Below are positions 17,018-25,290 of a stretch of DNA of 27,744 bases, in pieces (position 1 is the first letter of the stretch; each line of letters begins with the position of its first letter). Origin of the DNA: Myxococcota bacterium (GTDB taxonomy: Bacteria > Myxococcota_A > UBA9160 > PR03); NCBI GenBank assembly GCA_030066475.1, contig JASJBO010000062.1, positions 1 through 27,744 of the forward strand. The letters run 5' to 3'. The translations under genes were made by a program, and so were the position numbers. Below the pieces are notes generated by a model. The model made no database searches. It saw only the letters and a program-made list of their open reading frames with translations, and was not told the DNA's origin.

Positions 17018-17165
17018 GATCCTCCCTCTCCGGCTGCCTCCGGACTCCGAGGATACGACTCGGCCGGGTCCCGCACCCGCGCGGGGCGAGGGCCCCTAGC
17101 GCGTGGTGGTCGCGTCCATGTTGGCGATCGCCACCGGCGTCGCGCCGAGAAGGCTTAGCTGAGGC

Positions 17166-17201
17166 ATCGCGCCCCGCGCCGCCGTGGCGCCGGGGCGCGA
17201 T
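17166..17201. promoter_or_regulatory. Perfect 11-bp inverted repeat, candidate activator binding site
   Basis: ATCGCGCCCCG (17166-17176) is repeated as its exact reverse complement CGGGGCGCGAT (17191-17201). A shorter inner pairing (CGCC 17177-17180 with GGCG 17186-17189) and a 5-base loop would extend the hairpin. No T-run follows, so it is unlikely to be a terminator. It lies about 85-120 bases upstream of the start site predicted from the sigma-54 promoter at 17260, where enhancer-binding proteins usually bind. Confidence 0.5.
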
Positions 17202-17259
17202 CGGCATGTCTGCCAGCCGACGTCCCGCTGCGGGAGCCCGCGTGAAGCCTCGCGGAACG

Positions 17260-17275
17260 TGGCACCTCTCTTGCA
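17260..17275 (+). promoter_or_regulatory. Sigma-54 (-24/-12) promoter
   Basis: TGGCAC, five bases, then TTGCA matches the RpoN consensus TGGCAC-N5-TTGCW; the invariant GG (17261-17262) and GC (17273-17274) are exactly 10 bases apart. Transcription would begin near 17286, just ahead of AGAGAGG and the ATG at 17311. It needs an AAA+ enhancer-binding activator, and PEP-CTERM systems are known to use the PrsK/PrsR pair with sigma-54. The activator is not in the window. Confidence 0.75.
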
Positions 17276-17310
17276 CCGAGGATTCCGCATCGAGAGCGGA
17301 GAGAGGACGC

Positions 17311-20088
17311 ATGCCCAGCATTCGAGAGCTCGTCGGATCCAGCAACCTCGTCGCGGCGCTGACACTGGCCTGTGTGTTGGTGCTGATCGTTCCCGCCGCC
17401 GACGCGGAACACAAGATCTGCTCGTGGGGTCGAAGCCCCGACGGCACGGGCAGCACCTGGAACTCCGACAACTGGGCACCGGAGGACTGCGGGGTCCCCA
17501 ACAACAGCGGCGGCGACACCTTCGACGCGATCCTCGCCTGGCCGGGCTTCGGACCGAAGCTCGACGGGGACGTCACGATCGAGAACCTCCAGCTGATCGA
17601 TACCAGTCTTGTGAACACACGGGACGAAGACGGCGAGTGGGAGACGTACGACCTCACCGTCAACCAGATGTTCCTCTTCAACGGCGGTCCCCACAACGGG
17701 CCGGGCGTCACGACGGTGCACGGGCCCCTGCTGTCGTCCACGGGCATGGCAATGCAGGAGCGAACGCTGCGGCTTCTGGGCGGCGGCGCGCTGGCCGGCG
17801 GCGGCTCGTTCCCGGCCACGACCGTGATCAACGAGGCCGGGTCGCTGTTCCAGCTCACCGCCGATACGAACGTGAGCGGCGACGTCGACAGCGTGTTCCA
17901 GAACCACGGCACCTTGCTCAAGTCGGGAGGCGATGCGGAGGGGGTCAGCATGTTCGGCATGCGCCTGGTCAGCCCGGGCGAGGTGCAGGCGAATCGCGGC
18001 ACGCTCGAGCTGCAAGGTGGCGGTGAGTACACCGGCCAGCTCCGCACCATGGGCGGCGCGACCATCGCCTTCGCGGTCGGCGAGCACGTGCTCGACACCG
18101 CCACCGTGGCGGACGCGAAGCTCTTGATCGGACTCGACTCGGCGGGCTCGCTCGAGCTGCGCAGCCACTTCACCAACACGGGCGGCACCACGATGACGAC
18201 GGGCCGGCTGACGGGAGACGCGGCCTACGTGGAGCGCGGGACCTTCCACTGGCGGGGCGGCCGGCAGGTGGGCGGCGGCGTCACGACCACCGAGGGCGAG
18301 CTGCTGATCAACGGGGGCTCCCGCAGTCTCGGCTTCGTCGGCGACGAGTGGCGCGCCCTGTCGATCCGCGGCGGCGCGCGCTGGGACGACGAGGACGGGG
18401 CCAGCCTCGACGGCATCCACCTGTTCCACCAGTCCTCGATCACGAACGAGCCGGGCTCGACCTTCGACATCCAGCGGCCGGACGCCTGGTTCCGCAGCGC
18501 GGAGGGCGGCCGCGACGCGGCGATCCACAACTACGGGACCCTGCTCAAGTCGGGCGGCGGCGAGGCCGGGAGCGAGGTCGCGTTCGACAACGAAGCAGAG
18601 GGAACCGTGCGCTGCCAGAGCGGCATGCTGCGCCTGCTGGGCGGCGGGACCCAGCGGGGTGAGCTGCTGACCGAGGGCGATTGCACCATCGAGCTCGGCG
18701 GACAGCCTCACACGCTGGATACCGAGCGCGCGGCGAACGCGAAGCTGCTGCTGTCCGACGAGATCGCGGTCGAGACCGACTTCACCAACGAGGGGGGCAC
18801 CACCTTCAAGGGCACCCTCACGGGATCGGCGATCTACTCCGAGAGCGGGGCCTTCGTCTGGCCCACGGGTCGCCAGACCGGCGGCGGCAGCACGGTGACC
18901 GAGGGGGAGCTCCGGCTCGAGCGGGGCGCCAAGTACCTGGGCTCGAACGACGCGACGCGCACGCTCACGATCCGCGGCGGCGCGATCTGGCCGACGGCAC
19001 CGGGACACCAGGACTCCCTGTCCGTGCATCCGGGCTCCGCGATCGTGGTCGAGTCGACCTTCGACATCCAGCGCGACGACGCGTTCGTCCGCCGCGCCAG
19101 CAGCGGCGACCCGCCCGCCCGCTTCGACGTCGCGGAAGCGGGCCTCCTCCAGAAGTCGGCCGGGACGGGGACCAGCCGGATCGAGATCGCCGTCCACAAC
19201 CTGGGCGGATGGGTCCACGCCGGCCAGGGCACCCTGTCGCTCACCTCCGCCGAGGGCTTCGACAACCAGGGAGTCGTCGAGGTGCTGGCGGACGCCACCC
19301 TGAGCGCACACCACGTGCGCAACGCCGCGAGTGGGGACCTGACGGGCCTGGGCACGATCGACGCGCCGGTCGAGAGCCGCGGCCTGGTGAGCCCGGGCCT
19401 GCCGGGCGAGCCCACCGCCGTCCTGGCGATCGACGGCGACTACACCGAGCTGGCGCCCGAGGCCGGCGAGGACCACTCGCTGCTCGACATCGAGCTCGCC
19501 GGCACCGACCCGGAGGCGTTCGACCGGCTCGAGGTCGCGGGCACCGCCACGCTCGCCGGCGCGATTCGGGTGGGTCCGCACGGTGACTACCTGCCGGACT
19601 TCGGCGACCGCTTCACGGTGCTCCGGGCCGACACGATCGCGGGCTGGTTCGACAGGGTGCAGCTCCCTAGCTGGCCCGATCGCCAGCTGGCGCTGGTCTA
19701 CCACCGCAGCCCGCTCGTCGAGGACGAGGTGGTGGTCGAGGTGGTGCTTCTGGGCGGCGACCACGACGGCGACGGCGTGATGGACTGGGAGGACAACTGC
19801 CTCCGCATCCCCAACGCCGACCAGATCGACACGAACCTCGACGGGTTCGGCAACGCCTGCGATCCCGACTACGACAACGACGGCGCGGTCGGCCTCGGCG
19901 ACTTCAACGTGCTGCGCGCGCAGTTCGGCAAGAACGACGCCGATCCCGACTTCGATCCGGACGTGGACGCGAACGGCGACGGGGCGATCGGCATTCCCGA
20001 CTTCAACTCGTTGCAGAGGCACTTCGGCGTGGAGCCGGGGCCCTCGGGCCTGCCCTGCGCGGGCCTGATCCCCTGCCCCGAGCCGTGA
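17311..20088 (+). CDS. Secreted repeat protein with TSP3 and dockerin-like C-terminus (925 aa)
   Basis: Signal peptide 1-32 (cleavage after ADA). Residues 40-800 are Gly/Thr-rich beta-helix-like repeats of the adhesin/autotransporter-passenger type, with recurring GTLLKSGG, FTNxGGTT, GRQxGGG and STFDIQR motifs. Next comes a thrombospondin type 3 calcium module (about 817-850: [14 protein letters not shown] and following). A dockerin-like pair of calcium loops covers about 854-906: [12 protein letters not shown], then [14 protein letters not shown]. There is no membrane beta-barrel, so it is not a classical autotransporter; it probably stays at the surface or is released. The ATG at 17311 is chosen because AGAGAGG is just upstream and the signal peptide starts there. 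Expression is probably sigma-54-dependent. A role in matrix or adhesion is inference. Confidence 0.9.
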   Translation: MPSIRELVGSSNLVAALTLACVLVLIVPAADAEHKICSWGRSPDGTGSTWNSDNWAPEDCGVPNNSGGDTFDAILAWPGFGPKLDGDVTIENLQLIDTSLVNTRDEDGEWETYDLTVNQMFLFNGGPHNGPGVTTVHGPLLSSTGMAMQERTLRLLGGGALAGGGSFPATTVINEAGSLFQLTADTNVSGDVDSVFQNHGTLLKSGGDAEGVSMFGMRLVSPGEVQANRGTLELQGGGEYTGQLRTMGGATIAFAVGEHVLDTATVADAKLLIGLDSAGSLELRSHFTNTGGTTMTTGRLTGDAAYVERGTFHWRGGRQVGGGVTTTEGELLINGGSRSLGFVGDEWRALSIRGGARWDDEDGASLDGIHLFHQSSITNEPGSTFDIQRPDAWFRSAEGGRDAAIHNYGTLLKSGGGEAGSEVAFDNEAEGTVRCQSGMLRLLGGGTQRGELLTEGDCTIELGGQPHTLDTERAANAKLLLSDEIAVETDFTNEGGTTFKGTLTGSAIYSESGAFVWPTGRQTGGGSTVTEGELRLERGAKYLGSNDATRTLTIRGGAIWPTAPGHQDSLSVHPGSAIVVESTFDIQRDDAFVRRASSGDPPARFDVAEAGLLQKSAGTGTSRIEIAVHNLGGWVHAGQGTLSLTSAEGFDNQGVVEVLADATLSAHHVRNAASGDLTGLGTIDAPVESRGLVSPGLPGEPTAVLAIDGDYTELAPEAGEDHSLLDIELAGTDPEAFDRLEVAGTATLAGAIRVGPHGDYLPDFGDRFTVLRADTIAGWFDRVQLPSWPDRQLALVYHRSPLVEDEVVVEVVLLGGDHDGDGVMDWEDNCLRIPNADQIDTNLDGFGNACDPDYDNDGAVGLGDFNVLRAQFGKNDADPDFDPDVDANGDGAIGIPDFNSLQRHFGVEPGPSGLPCAGLIPCPEP
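17908..19137 (+). repeat. Two full protein-level tandem modules of about 205 residues
   Basis: Copy 1 (17908-18534, 209 aa) and copy 2 (18535-19137, 201 aa) share the same motif order: GTLLKSGG, a LDTxxxADAKLL or AANAKLL strand, FTNxGGTT, a GxxxW...GRQxGGG turn, TEGEL, SIRGGA or TIRGGA, and STFDIQRxDA. A partial copy follows from 19138 (GLLQKSAG) and a degenerate half copy precedes. Similarity is mainly at protein level, so the duplication is old. Confidence 0.7.
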
Positions 20089-20139
20089 GCCGGTGGTCCC
20101 GGCGTCTCGCTCCCGGCGGCGCCCGCGCCAGGGCTCGAG

Positions 20140-22566
20140 TCAGAGCGTGGGATCGCAGCGCGCGGCGTTGCCGAACTCGCGCTCGACGGCCTGCGCGCCG
20201 TCGCACGGCCCCGTGCAGGTGTTCCGCACCGCGCCGTCCGGGCGCAGGAACGCGGCCGCCTGATCCAGGAAGGCCGGCGTGAGCCAGGTGAGGATGTGCG
20301 GGTCGCAGACCGTGGCCTCTGCGGTCAGGTTGGCGAGCGGCGGCAGATAGGGCGCGTGGGCGGGGTCGTCGGGATCGAGCGCGGTCCAGTACGCCATGTA
20401 GGCCGACTCGAGCGGGCCGGCCGCGTCGGGGACGTCGACGAGCCCGGCGCGGATGCTGCCCTCGAGGCTGGCAAGGCCCAGGTCGCGCGCCGCCACGTCC
20501 GAGAACCAGTTCGGCGACTTCTGGTCGAGCCGGCCCACCGCGAGCAGCACCGGCTTGGTGCGCGAGCCCGGCAGCGGGTCGCGGGTCAGGTGGCGCTGCC
20601 AGGCCACCGGATCGACCTGCGCCCACAGGTCGTGGCTCAGCGCGATCACCAGCGCGTGGGTCATCGAGTCGGGGCCGAGCGCGATCGGCAGCAGGAAGTC
20701 CACGCCGTCGAACACCACGTCGCGCTGCGCCTGGTTGGCGAAGTTCACCACGGCGACCACCGGGAGCACGCGGTCCACGTCGGGCGAGACGGCGCCGTGG
20801 ATCAGCGAGCTGTAGCCGCCGAAGCTCACACCCCACAGGTAGAGGTCCTCCGCGGGGCCGGGGAACACGCCGGCGCCGTCGGGCGTCTGGAACGTCGGGT
20901 CCGCGTTGAACAGCGCGCGCTTCATGAGCCGGCCGAGGATGGTGAGGTTGACCTGCCCCTGGAGCACGCGCCCGCTCAGCGCGGGCGCCCCCTCGGCCTC
21001 GAAGAAGAGCTTGAACAGGAAGCTCTGGCCGAGGCCCTCGAACTCGAGCCGGCCGAAGCCGTGGTTGTCGGTGCCGCCCACCAGGAAGTGGGGCGCCACC
21101 ATCGGCGTGTCGCGGTCCGGCACCCCGGGCGTCGGGTTGTCGGGGTTGGTGCCGTTCCAGTTGCGGTGGTAGCGGGCCGCCTCGCGGAAGTCGCCGCCGC
21201 CGGCGTGCGCGTGCAGCAGCGGGCGCACCACGCGCTCGCCGTCGAGCACGCTGCACGGGACCAGCACCGTGAAGCGCGCGTCGACGACCTGCTCGAAGGT
21301 CGGAAGCCCATCGTCGTCGAAGAGCAGCACGCCGAGCTCGCGGTTCTCGGTGAGGGGATTGCGGTCGAGGAACAGCGGCGCGCGGAAGGTGCCCTGCACG
21401 TCGCGCCACACGCCGCCCTCGCTGCAGTCCGACTCCTCGACCTCGGTCACCTCGAAGAGCGGCGCGTCGGCGGCGACCTGCTCGTCGAGCCAGGCGTAGG
21501 TGCGGTCGCGCATGGCGAGGAGCACGCTCGTCAGCCGCTCCTGGCTCTGGATCACGAAGTCGAAGGCCAGGATCAGCTCGTGGCGCGGCACGCCGGCGTC
21601 GCCCAGGATGCGGAACAGCGCCTCGTGGTGGGCGCGGCGCGTCTCGATCGACTCGATCGTGGTGGGCCGACGGTCGCGCAGCACCGCGAAGCCCGGCTCG
21701 GCCTCGATCGGCGCGCCGCTGCGGTCGACCAGGTGGCGCACCGCCACGACGTAGCGGCGCCCGGGCGTGAGCGTGACGCCCGGGCGCAGGAAGGTGACCT
21801 GGCGCGACGGATCGACGCTCACCCCGACGCGCGCGTCGAGCTCGACGAAGTGGAGCACGCGCTCGCCGGTCTCGGCGTCGATCAGCAGCGTGGGGCTGTC
21901 GGGCTCGAGCGAGCGGCGGTCGAAGGTGCGCGTTTCGGGATCGAGGCCGGGCGCGCCCGAGGCCGCGAGGTCGACGTCGCGGAAGAACATCAGCGGATGC
22001 ACGCCGGGGCCGAAGCCATCGAGCGCGAGGAACGGCGCGGGCGAGAGTGGGGTTTGGAGCACCTCGGGCAGCGCGTCGGCCGGCAGCGCCACCCGGAAGC
22101 CGGTGGGCGTGTCGGCGGGCTCCAGGTAGCGCGACGACGGGTAGGGGAGCAGGCACTCCTCGTCGGTCAGCGTCTCGCAGACGTCGGGGTCACGCAACGC
22201 CGCCACCTCGAAGCGGCGCACGGCGTGCAGAGCCGGCCGCTCCGCGAGCAGCCCCGTGAGCCAGCTGGGTAGCCGCAGCGTCGCGCGCAGCTCGTAGTCA
22301 CCCTCGCCCAGCTCCGGCAGGGTCCCGCGCACGGCCGCGGGACCGCGCGACCAGCCAGCCGGGTCGAGCGACACCCCGTCCAGCTCGACTTCGACCGGCA
22401 GCGCACGCCAGGCGAGCGGCACCTCGAGCACCCACGCGACGTCGCCCGGCAGCGAGAGCTGCGCCGGCGCGGGCGCCGAGAAGCGGAAGAAGGGCAGCTC
22501 GCAGGGGCCCGATCCCAGCAGCGTCAGGCAGGCCAGCGAGAGCAGGGCAGCGCGCGCGATCCGCAT
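20140..22566 (-). CDS. Large secreted alpha/beta hydrolase (about 808 aa)
   Basis: A hydrophobic signal (about 5-20) is followed by a Cys, possibly a non-canonical lipoprotein site. An N-terminal beta-rich region runs to about 250, including CLLPYPSSRYLEPADTPTG, a pattern seen in long deltaproteobacterial and actinobacterial hydrolases. The alpha/beta fold occupies the second half: nucleophile elbow GVSFGG (Ser581), probable acid Asp681 in VGRLDQKSP, and probable base His757 in CDPHILTW. Several Cys pairs fit an exported protein. It is probably an esterase or lipase; the substrate is unknown. The ATG at 22566 begins the signal directly; AAAGGGA is about 11 bases upstream, somewhat far. A TTG at 22602 would add 12 charged residues. 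Convergent with the repeat protein, 51 bases between stops. Confidence 0.88.
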   Translation of the reverse strand: MRIARAALLSLACLTLLGSGPCELPFFRFSAPAPAQLSLPGDVAWVLEVPLAWRALPVEVELDGVSLDPAGWSRGPAAVRGTLPELGEGDYELRATLRLPSWLTGLLAERPALHAVRRFEVAALRDPDVCETLTDEECLLPYPSSRYLEPADTPTGFRVALPADALPEVLQTPLSPAPFLALDGFGPGVHPLMFFRDVDLAASGAPGLDPETRTFDRRSLEPDSPTLLIDAETGERVLHFVELDARVGVSVDPSRQVTFLRPGVTLTPGRRYVVAVRHLVDRSGAPIEAEPGFAVLRDRRPTTIESIETRRAHHEALFRILGDAGVPRHELILAFDFVIQSQERLTSVLLAMRDRTYAWLDEQVAADAPLFEVTEVEESDCSEGGVWRDVQGTFRAPLFLDRNPLTENRELGVLLFDDDGLPTFEQVVDARFTVLVPCSVLDGERVVRPLLHAHAGGGDFREAARYHRNWNGTNPDNPTPGVPDRDTPMVAPHFLVGGTDNHGFGRLEFEGLGQSFLFKLFFEAEGAPALSGRVLQGQVNLTILGRLMKRALFNADPTFQTPDGAGVFPGPAEDLYLWGVSFGGYSSLIHGAVSPDVDRVLPVVAVVNFANQAQRDVVFDGVDFLLPIALGPDSMTHALVIALSHDLWAQVDPVAWQRHLTRDPLPGSRTKPVLLAVGRLDQKSPNWFSDVAARDLGLASLEGSIRAGLVDVPDAAGPLESAYMAYWTALDPDDPAHAPYLPPLANLTAEATVCDPHILTWLTPAFLDQAAAFLRPDGAVRNTCTGPCDGAQAVEREFGNAARCDPTL

Positions 22567-22634
22567 CGGCCCATGATCCCTTTCGCGGGCGCGAGAGGGC
22601 AAGCCGAAACTGGCCGATCCGGGGGGCGCAGGCT

Positions 22635-22667
22635 CCCGAAAGTCTCGGGGACCACGCAGGAAGCGTG
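22635..22667 (-). other. Two short hairpins between the fic-like gene and the hydrolase
   Basis: CCCGA/TCGGG (22635-22639 with 22645-22649) and CACGC/GCGTG (22653-22657 with 22663-22667) form two adjacent 5-bp stems with 5-base loops in the 120 bases between these same-strand genes. No T-run follows. They may weaken read-through or be chance in GC-rich DNA. Confidence 0.22.
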
Positions 22668-22686
22668 CAGCCGGACCCGCGACTCC

Positions 22687-23805
22687 TCAGCCAGGAGCGT
22701 CGACGGGTTCAGCCAGGCGATAGCTCGTGCTTCGCCCGCCACCGGGGTTCTTCACGGGGATGCCCCGCTCCGCCAGCTCGCGGATGTCTCGAAGCGCCGT
22801 GTCGCTCGAGCACTTCGCGAGCTTCGCATACTTCGACGTCGTCATGTGCCCCTCGAAGTCCCCGAGCATCCGGTTGATGACCCTTCGCTGTCGCTCGTTG
22901 ACGGGGTTCGGCTGGAGCCGCTGCCACAGCCGCGCTTTGCGCAGGACGGACGAGAGCGACTCACCGGCAGCGTCGAGGGTCCGATCGAGACAGCCAAGGA
23001 ACCAGGCGAGCCATCCCGTGATCTCCAGGTCGCTACGCTGCGTGGCCTCCAGCTGGCGGTAGTACTCGCTTCGCGCGGCCTCGATGCCCGAGGACATGCT
23101 GTAGAAGCGGTCCTTCGTGCCGTCCGCCCGGCACAGCGCCATGTCGGCAATCGCACGAGCGACTCGCCCGTTCCCGTCTCCGAACGGATGGATCGTCACG
23201 AGCCACAGGTGAGCCACGCCGGCTCGGAGAACGGGATCGATCTCTCGAGGTGCGTTGAACCACGCGAGAAACACCTCCATCTCGGCGCGGAGACGTCGCG
23301 CATCGGGTGCTTCGAAGTGCACCGTCTCACGGCCAACGGGTCCGGAGACGACCTGCATGGGGCCGGACTCCTCAGTGCGCCAGGCACCGACCGTGATGCG
23401 ACGCATGCCGCTCCGACCGGTGGGGAACAGAGCAGCGTGCCAGCCGAACAGGCGCTCGGTCGTGAGGGGAGCTGCGAAGTTCTGCGTGGCATCGAGCATC
23501 ATCTCGACGATGCCGTCGACCTCGCGTCCCGGCTGCGGAAGACCCGCCACATCGAGACCCAGCTTGCGGGCAATCGAGGAGCGGACCTGGCCCGAGTCGA
23601 GGTGCTCTCCCTCGATGGCCGACGACTTCACGATCTCGTCGGTGAGCGCGGTGACGCTGGCCTCTGCGCGCAGCTCGAAGCCGAGGCTCTCCATCCTCCC
23701 GAGGTGCCTGCCCTGCTTGTGGCGCACGGCTGCCAGAGCCTGCGCCAGTGCGCCGCTGCTCCACGCGAACTCGGGCCAGTCCGGCTGCTCGTGAATGAAC
23801 GTCAT
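22687..23805 (-). CDS. Fic-domain protein (putative AMP-transferase) with autoinhibitory helix and C-terminal winged helix (372 aa)
   Basis: The Fic core motif HPFGDGNGR is complete (206-214), with catalytic His206, so nucleotide (usually AMP) transfer onto protein hydroxyls is expected. The N-terminal region (1-70) resembles DUF4172 and carries the class II inhibitory motif SSAIEG (61-66, Ser...Glu-Gly), whose Glu blocks ATP gamma-phosphate binding. The C-terminus (about 300-368) looks like a winged helix, with KYAKLAKCSSDTALRDIRELAERG and a GGGRSTSY wing. Such proteins are usually stand-alone, self-regulated enzymes rather than toxins. The start is uncertain: ATG 23805 fits the family N-terminus (FIHEQPDWPEF), ATG 23832 adds 9 residues. 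Two dyads overlap the 5' end, suggesting autoregulation or another repressor. Confidence 0.93.
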   Translation of the reverse strand: MTFIHEQPDWPEFAWSSGALAQALAAVRHKQGRHLGRMESLGFELRAEASVTALTDEIVKSSAIEGEHLDSGQVRSSIARKLGLDVAGLPQPGREVDGIVEMMLDATQNFAAPLTTERLFGWHAALFPTGRSGMRRITVGAWRTEESGPMQVVSGPVGRETVHFEAPDARRLRAEMEVFLAWFNAPREIDPVLRAGVAHLWLVTIHPFGDGNGRVARAIADMALCRADGTKDRFYSMSSGIEAARSEYYRQLEATQRSDLEITGWLAWFLGCLDRTLDAAGESLSSVLRKARLWQRLQPNPVNERQRRVINRMLGDFEGHMTTSKYAKLAKCSSDTALRDIRELAERGIPVKNPGGGRSTSYRLAEPVDAPG

Positions 23806-23875
23806 ATTCACCGCGTTTCCTGCGGTTCTCATAGCTTCGCCCTGCCCCTGGCAAGTATTCACCGCATAGAATGCG
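23805..23875. promoter_or_regulatory. Two dyads 51 bp apart at the 5' end of the fic-like gene
   Basis: TATTCACCGC occurs at 23805-23814 and again at 23856-23865, exactly 51 bp apart, about five helical turns. Each copy runs into a dyad: ACCGC-N7-GCGGT at 23810-23826 and CGCAT-AGA-ATGCG at 23863-23875. The pair overlaps the likely ribosome binding site and promoter region of the minus-strand gene, a layout typical of cooperative repressor binding. Confidence 0.5.
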
Positions 23876-23943
23876 TGGATTAGATCCATTAATCGCCGCA
23901 ATCGCTATCCCCCCCCCGAGGGAAGCCCTGCCGTTGCCCAGAA

Positions 23944-23996
23944 GCCCGGCCGGCCGGGCCCTGCCGCTCCTTTCCCGCGGGCGTCCTTCCCGCGGG
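23944..23996. promoter_or_regulatory. Palindrome cluster upstream of the ketoacyl synthase
   Basis: A perfect 16-bp palindrome (GCCCGGCC and its complement, 23944-23959) is followed by a 10-bp direct repeat TTCCCGCGGG at 23972-23981 and 23987-23996, each containing the palindrome CCCGCGGG. They sit 60-115 bases ahead of the GTG at 24057. They may be operators, but GC-rich DNA makes such palindromes more likely by chance. A run of nine C (23909-23917) is nearby. Confidence 0.3.
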
Positions 23997-24056
23997 GTGC
24001 GGCGAATCCCGCTAGAGTGCGTGCCCGCCGCCGAGCCAAGGGGAGACCAGACGACC

Positions 24057-25181
24057 GTGGAGCGATGCGTGATCTCCGGCAGCGGGCTCTGGGCCCCCGC
24101 GGAGCCGGTCGAGAACCGGGAGCTGGTCGAGTCGCTCAGCGTCGCGGTCGAGCGCTGGAACCGCGAGCACGCTGCGGAGATCGAGGCAGGAGAGCTCGAG
24201 GCGCGCGATCTCCCGAGCGAGCGCTTCATCGTCAAGGCCTCGGGCGTGCACCGCCGGCGCTTCCTCGACCGCGCCGGGGTGCTCGACCCCGAGCGCCAGC
24301 GCCCGCGCCTCCCGCTGCGCAAGGAGTCGGAGCCCTCGATCCAGTGCGAGATCGCCGTGCACGCCATCCACGAGGCCCTGGAGCGCGCGGGCCGGCGACC
24401 CGAGCAGGTGGACGCCGTGCTGGTGGCGTGCTCGAACCTCCAGCGCGCCTACCCGGCCGTGGCGATCGAGGTGCAGGACGCGCTCGGCGCCGGCGGCTGG
24501 GCGTACGACCTCAACGTCGCGTGCTCGTCAGCGACCTTCGGCATCCAGGCCGCGGTCGACGCGGTGGCGCGCGGCCACGCGCGCTGCGCGGTGGTGGTGA
24601 ACCCCGAGATCACCTCGGGCCACAACAACTTCGAGCTGCGCGACTACCACTTCATCTTCGGCGACGCCTGCACCGCGGTCGTGATCGAGCCGGCCGACGG
24701 CTGCCGCTCGCCGCACGCGTTCGAGGTGCTCTCGACCCGCCTGCGCACGCGCTTCTCGAACAACATCCGCAACGACTTCGGCTTCCTGAACCACTGCGAG
24801 GAGCCCGCGCGCGATCCCCACGCGCTGCGCTTCCGCCAGCACGGCCGCCAGGTGGCGCGCGAGGTGTGCCCGATCGTGGTCGACCACATCCGGGAGCACC
24901 TGACGGAGCTCGACCTCGAGCCCGGCGACATGGCCCGCTTCTGGCTCCACCAGGCGAACCTCGGCATGAACCAGCTGATCGCGCGCTCGCTGCTCGGCCG
25001 TCCCGCCGAGCCCGACGAGGCGCCCACCGTGCTCGACGAGTACGCCAACACCAGCTCGGCGGGATCCGTGATCGCGTTCCACGAGCACCACGCGGACCTG
25101 GGCCCGGGAGACCACGGCCTGCTCTGCTCGTTCGGGGCGGGCTACTCGGTCGGCAGCGTGGTGCTCCGCCGCAGCGGCTGA
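24057..25181 (+). CDS. 3-oxoacyl-ACP synthase III, PA3286-like (374 aa)
   Basis: A thiolase-fold condensing enzyme with the full KAS III triad: Cys156 in NVACSSATFG, His298 in WLHQANLGMNQLI, Asn331 in YANTSSAGS, and the closing GAGYSVGSVVLRR. Length and many segments (VISGSGLWAPAEPVEN, ACSNLQRAYPAVAIEVQ, RFSNNIRNDFGFLN) follow the Pseudomonas aeruginosa PA3286 type rather than E. coli FabH (about 317 aa). PA3286 condenses octanoyl-CoA from beta-oxidation with malonyl-ACP, feeding degradation products back into synthesis. The same activity is inferred here. The open frame extends upstream, but GTG 24057 begins the conserved strand and AAGGGGAG lies about 10 bases before it. It is divergent from the fic-like gene. 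Confidence 0.93.
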   Translation: MERCVISGSGLWAPAEPVENRELVESLSVAVERWNREHAAEIEAGELEARDLPSERFIVKASGVHRRRFLDRAGVLDPERQRPRLPLRKESEPSIQCEIAVHAIHEALERAGRRPEQVDAVLVACSNLQRAYPAVAIEVQDALGAGGWAYDLNVACSSATFGIQAAVDAVARGHARCAVVVNPEITSGHNNFELRDYHFIFGDACTAVVIEPADGCRSPHAFEVLSTRLRTRFSNNIRNDFGFLNHCEEPARDPHALRFRQHGRQVAREVCPIVVDHIREHLTELDLEPGDMARFWLHQANLGMNQLIARSLLGRPAEPDEAPTVLDEYANTSSAGSVIAFHEHHADLGPGDHGLLCSFGAGYSVGSVVLRRSG

Positions 25182-25290
25182 CCCGCGGGCCGCACGCGGC
25201 GAGGAACCTGCCCGATTCAGGGCCTTGACGCCGCGCGTTCAGCCGGATGTCGTGACCGGCGAATCCGTCTCTCCCATCCTCGGCGGCGCC

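Noticed and set aside
19759..20030. Dockerin-like loops as evidence for a cellulosome
   Set aside because: No cohesin, scaffoldin or glycoside hydrolase is in the window; dockerin-like calcium loops are common at the ends of unrelated secreted proteins.
20068..20088. The 925-aa protein ends in CPEP at the stop, suggesting a PEP-CTERM tag
   Set aside because: A PEP-CTERM tag needs a hydrophobic helix and basic residues after PEP; none follow, and no such sequence is visible just past the stop.
22687..23805. Fic protein as the toxin of a toxin-antitoxin pair
   Set aside because: The inhibitory motif is in the same chain and there is no small antitoxin gene beside it, so it is a self-inhibited class II Fic rather than a FicT/FicA pair.
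23909..23917. Run of nine C as a phase-variation tract
   Set aside because: It lies between genes and away from either start codon or a recognisable promoter spacer; no frame would be switched.
25225..25253. TTGACG with a possible -10 as promoter of the last gene
   Set aside because: The -35 is good but no acceptable -10 lies 16-18 bases downstream.
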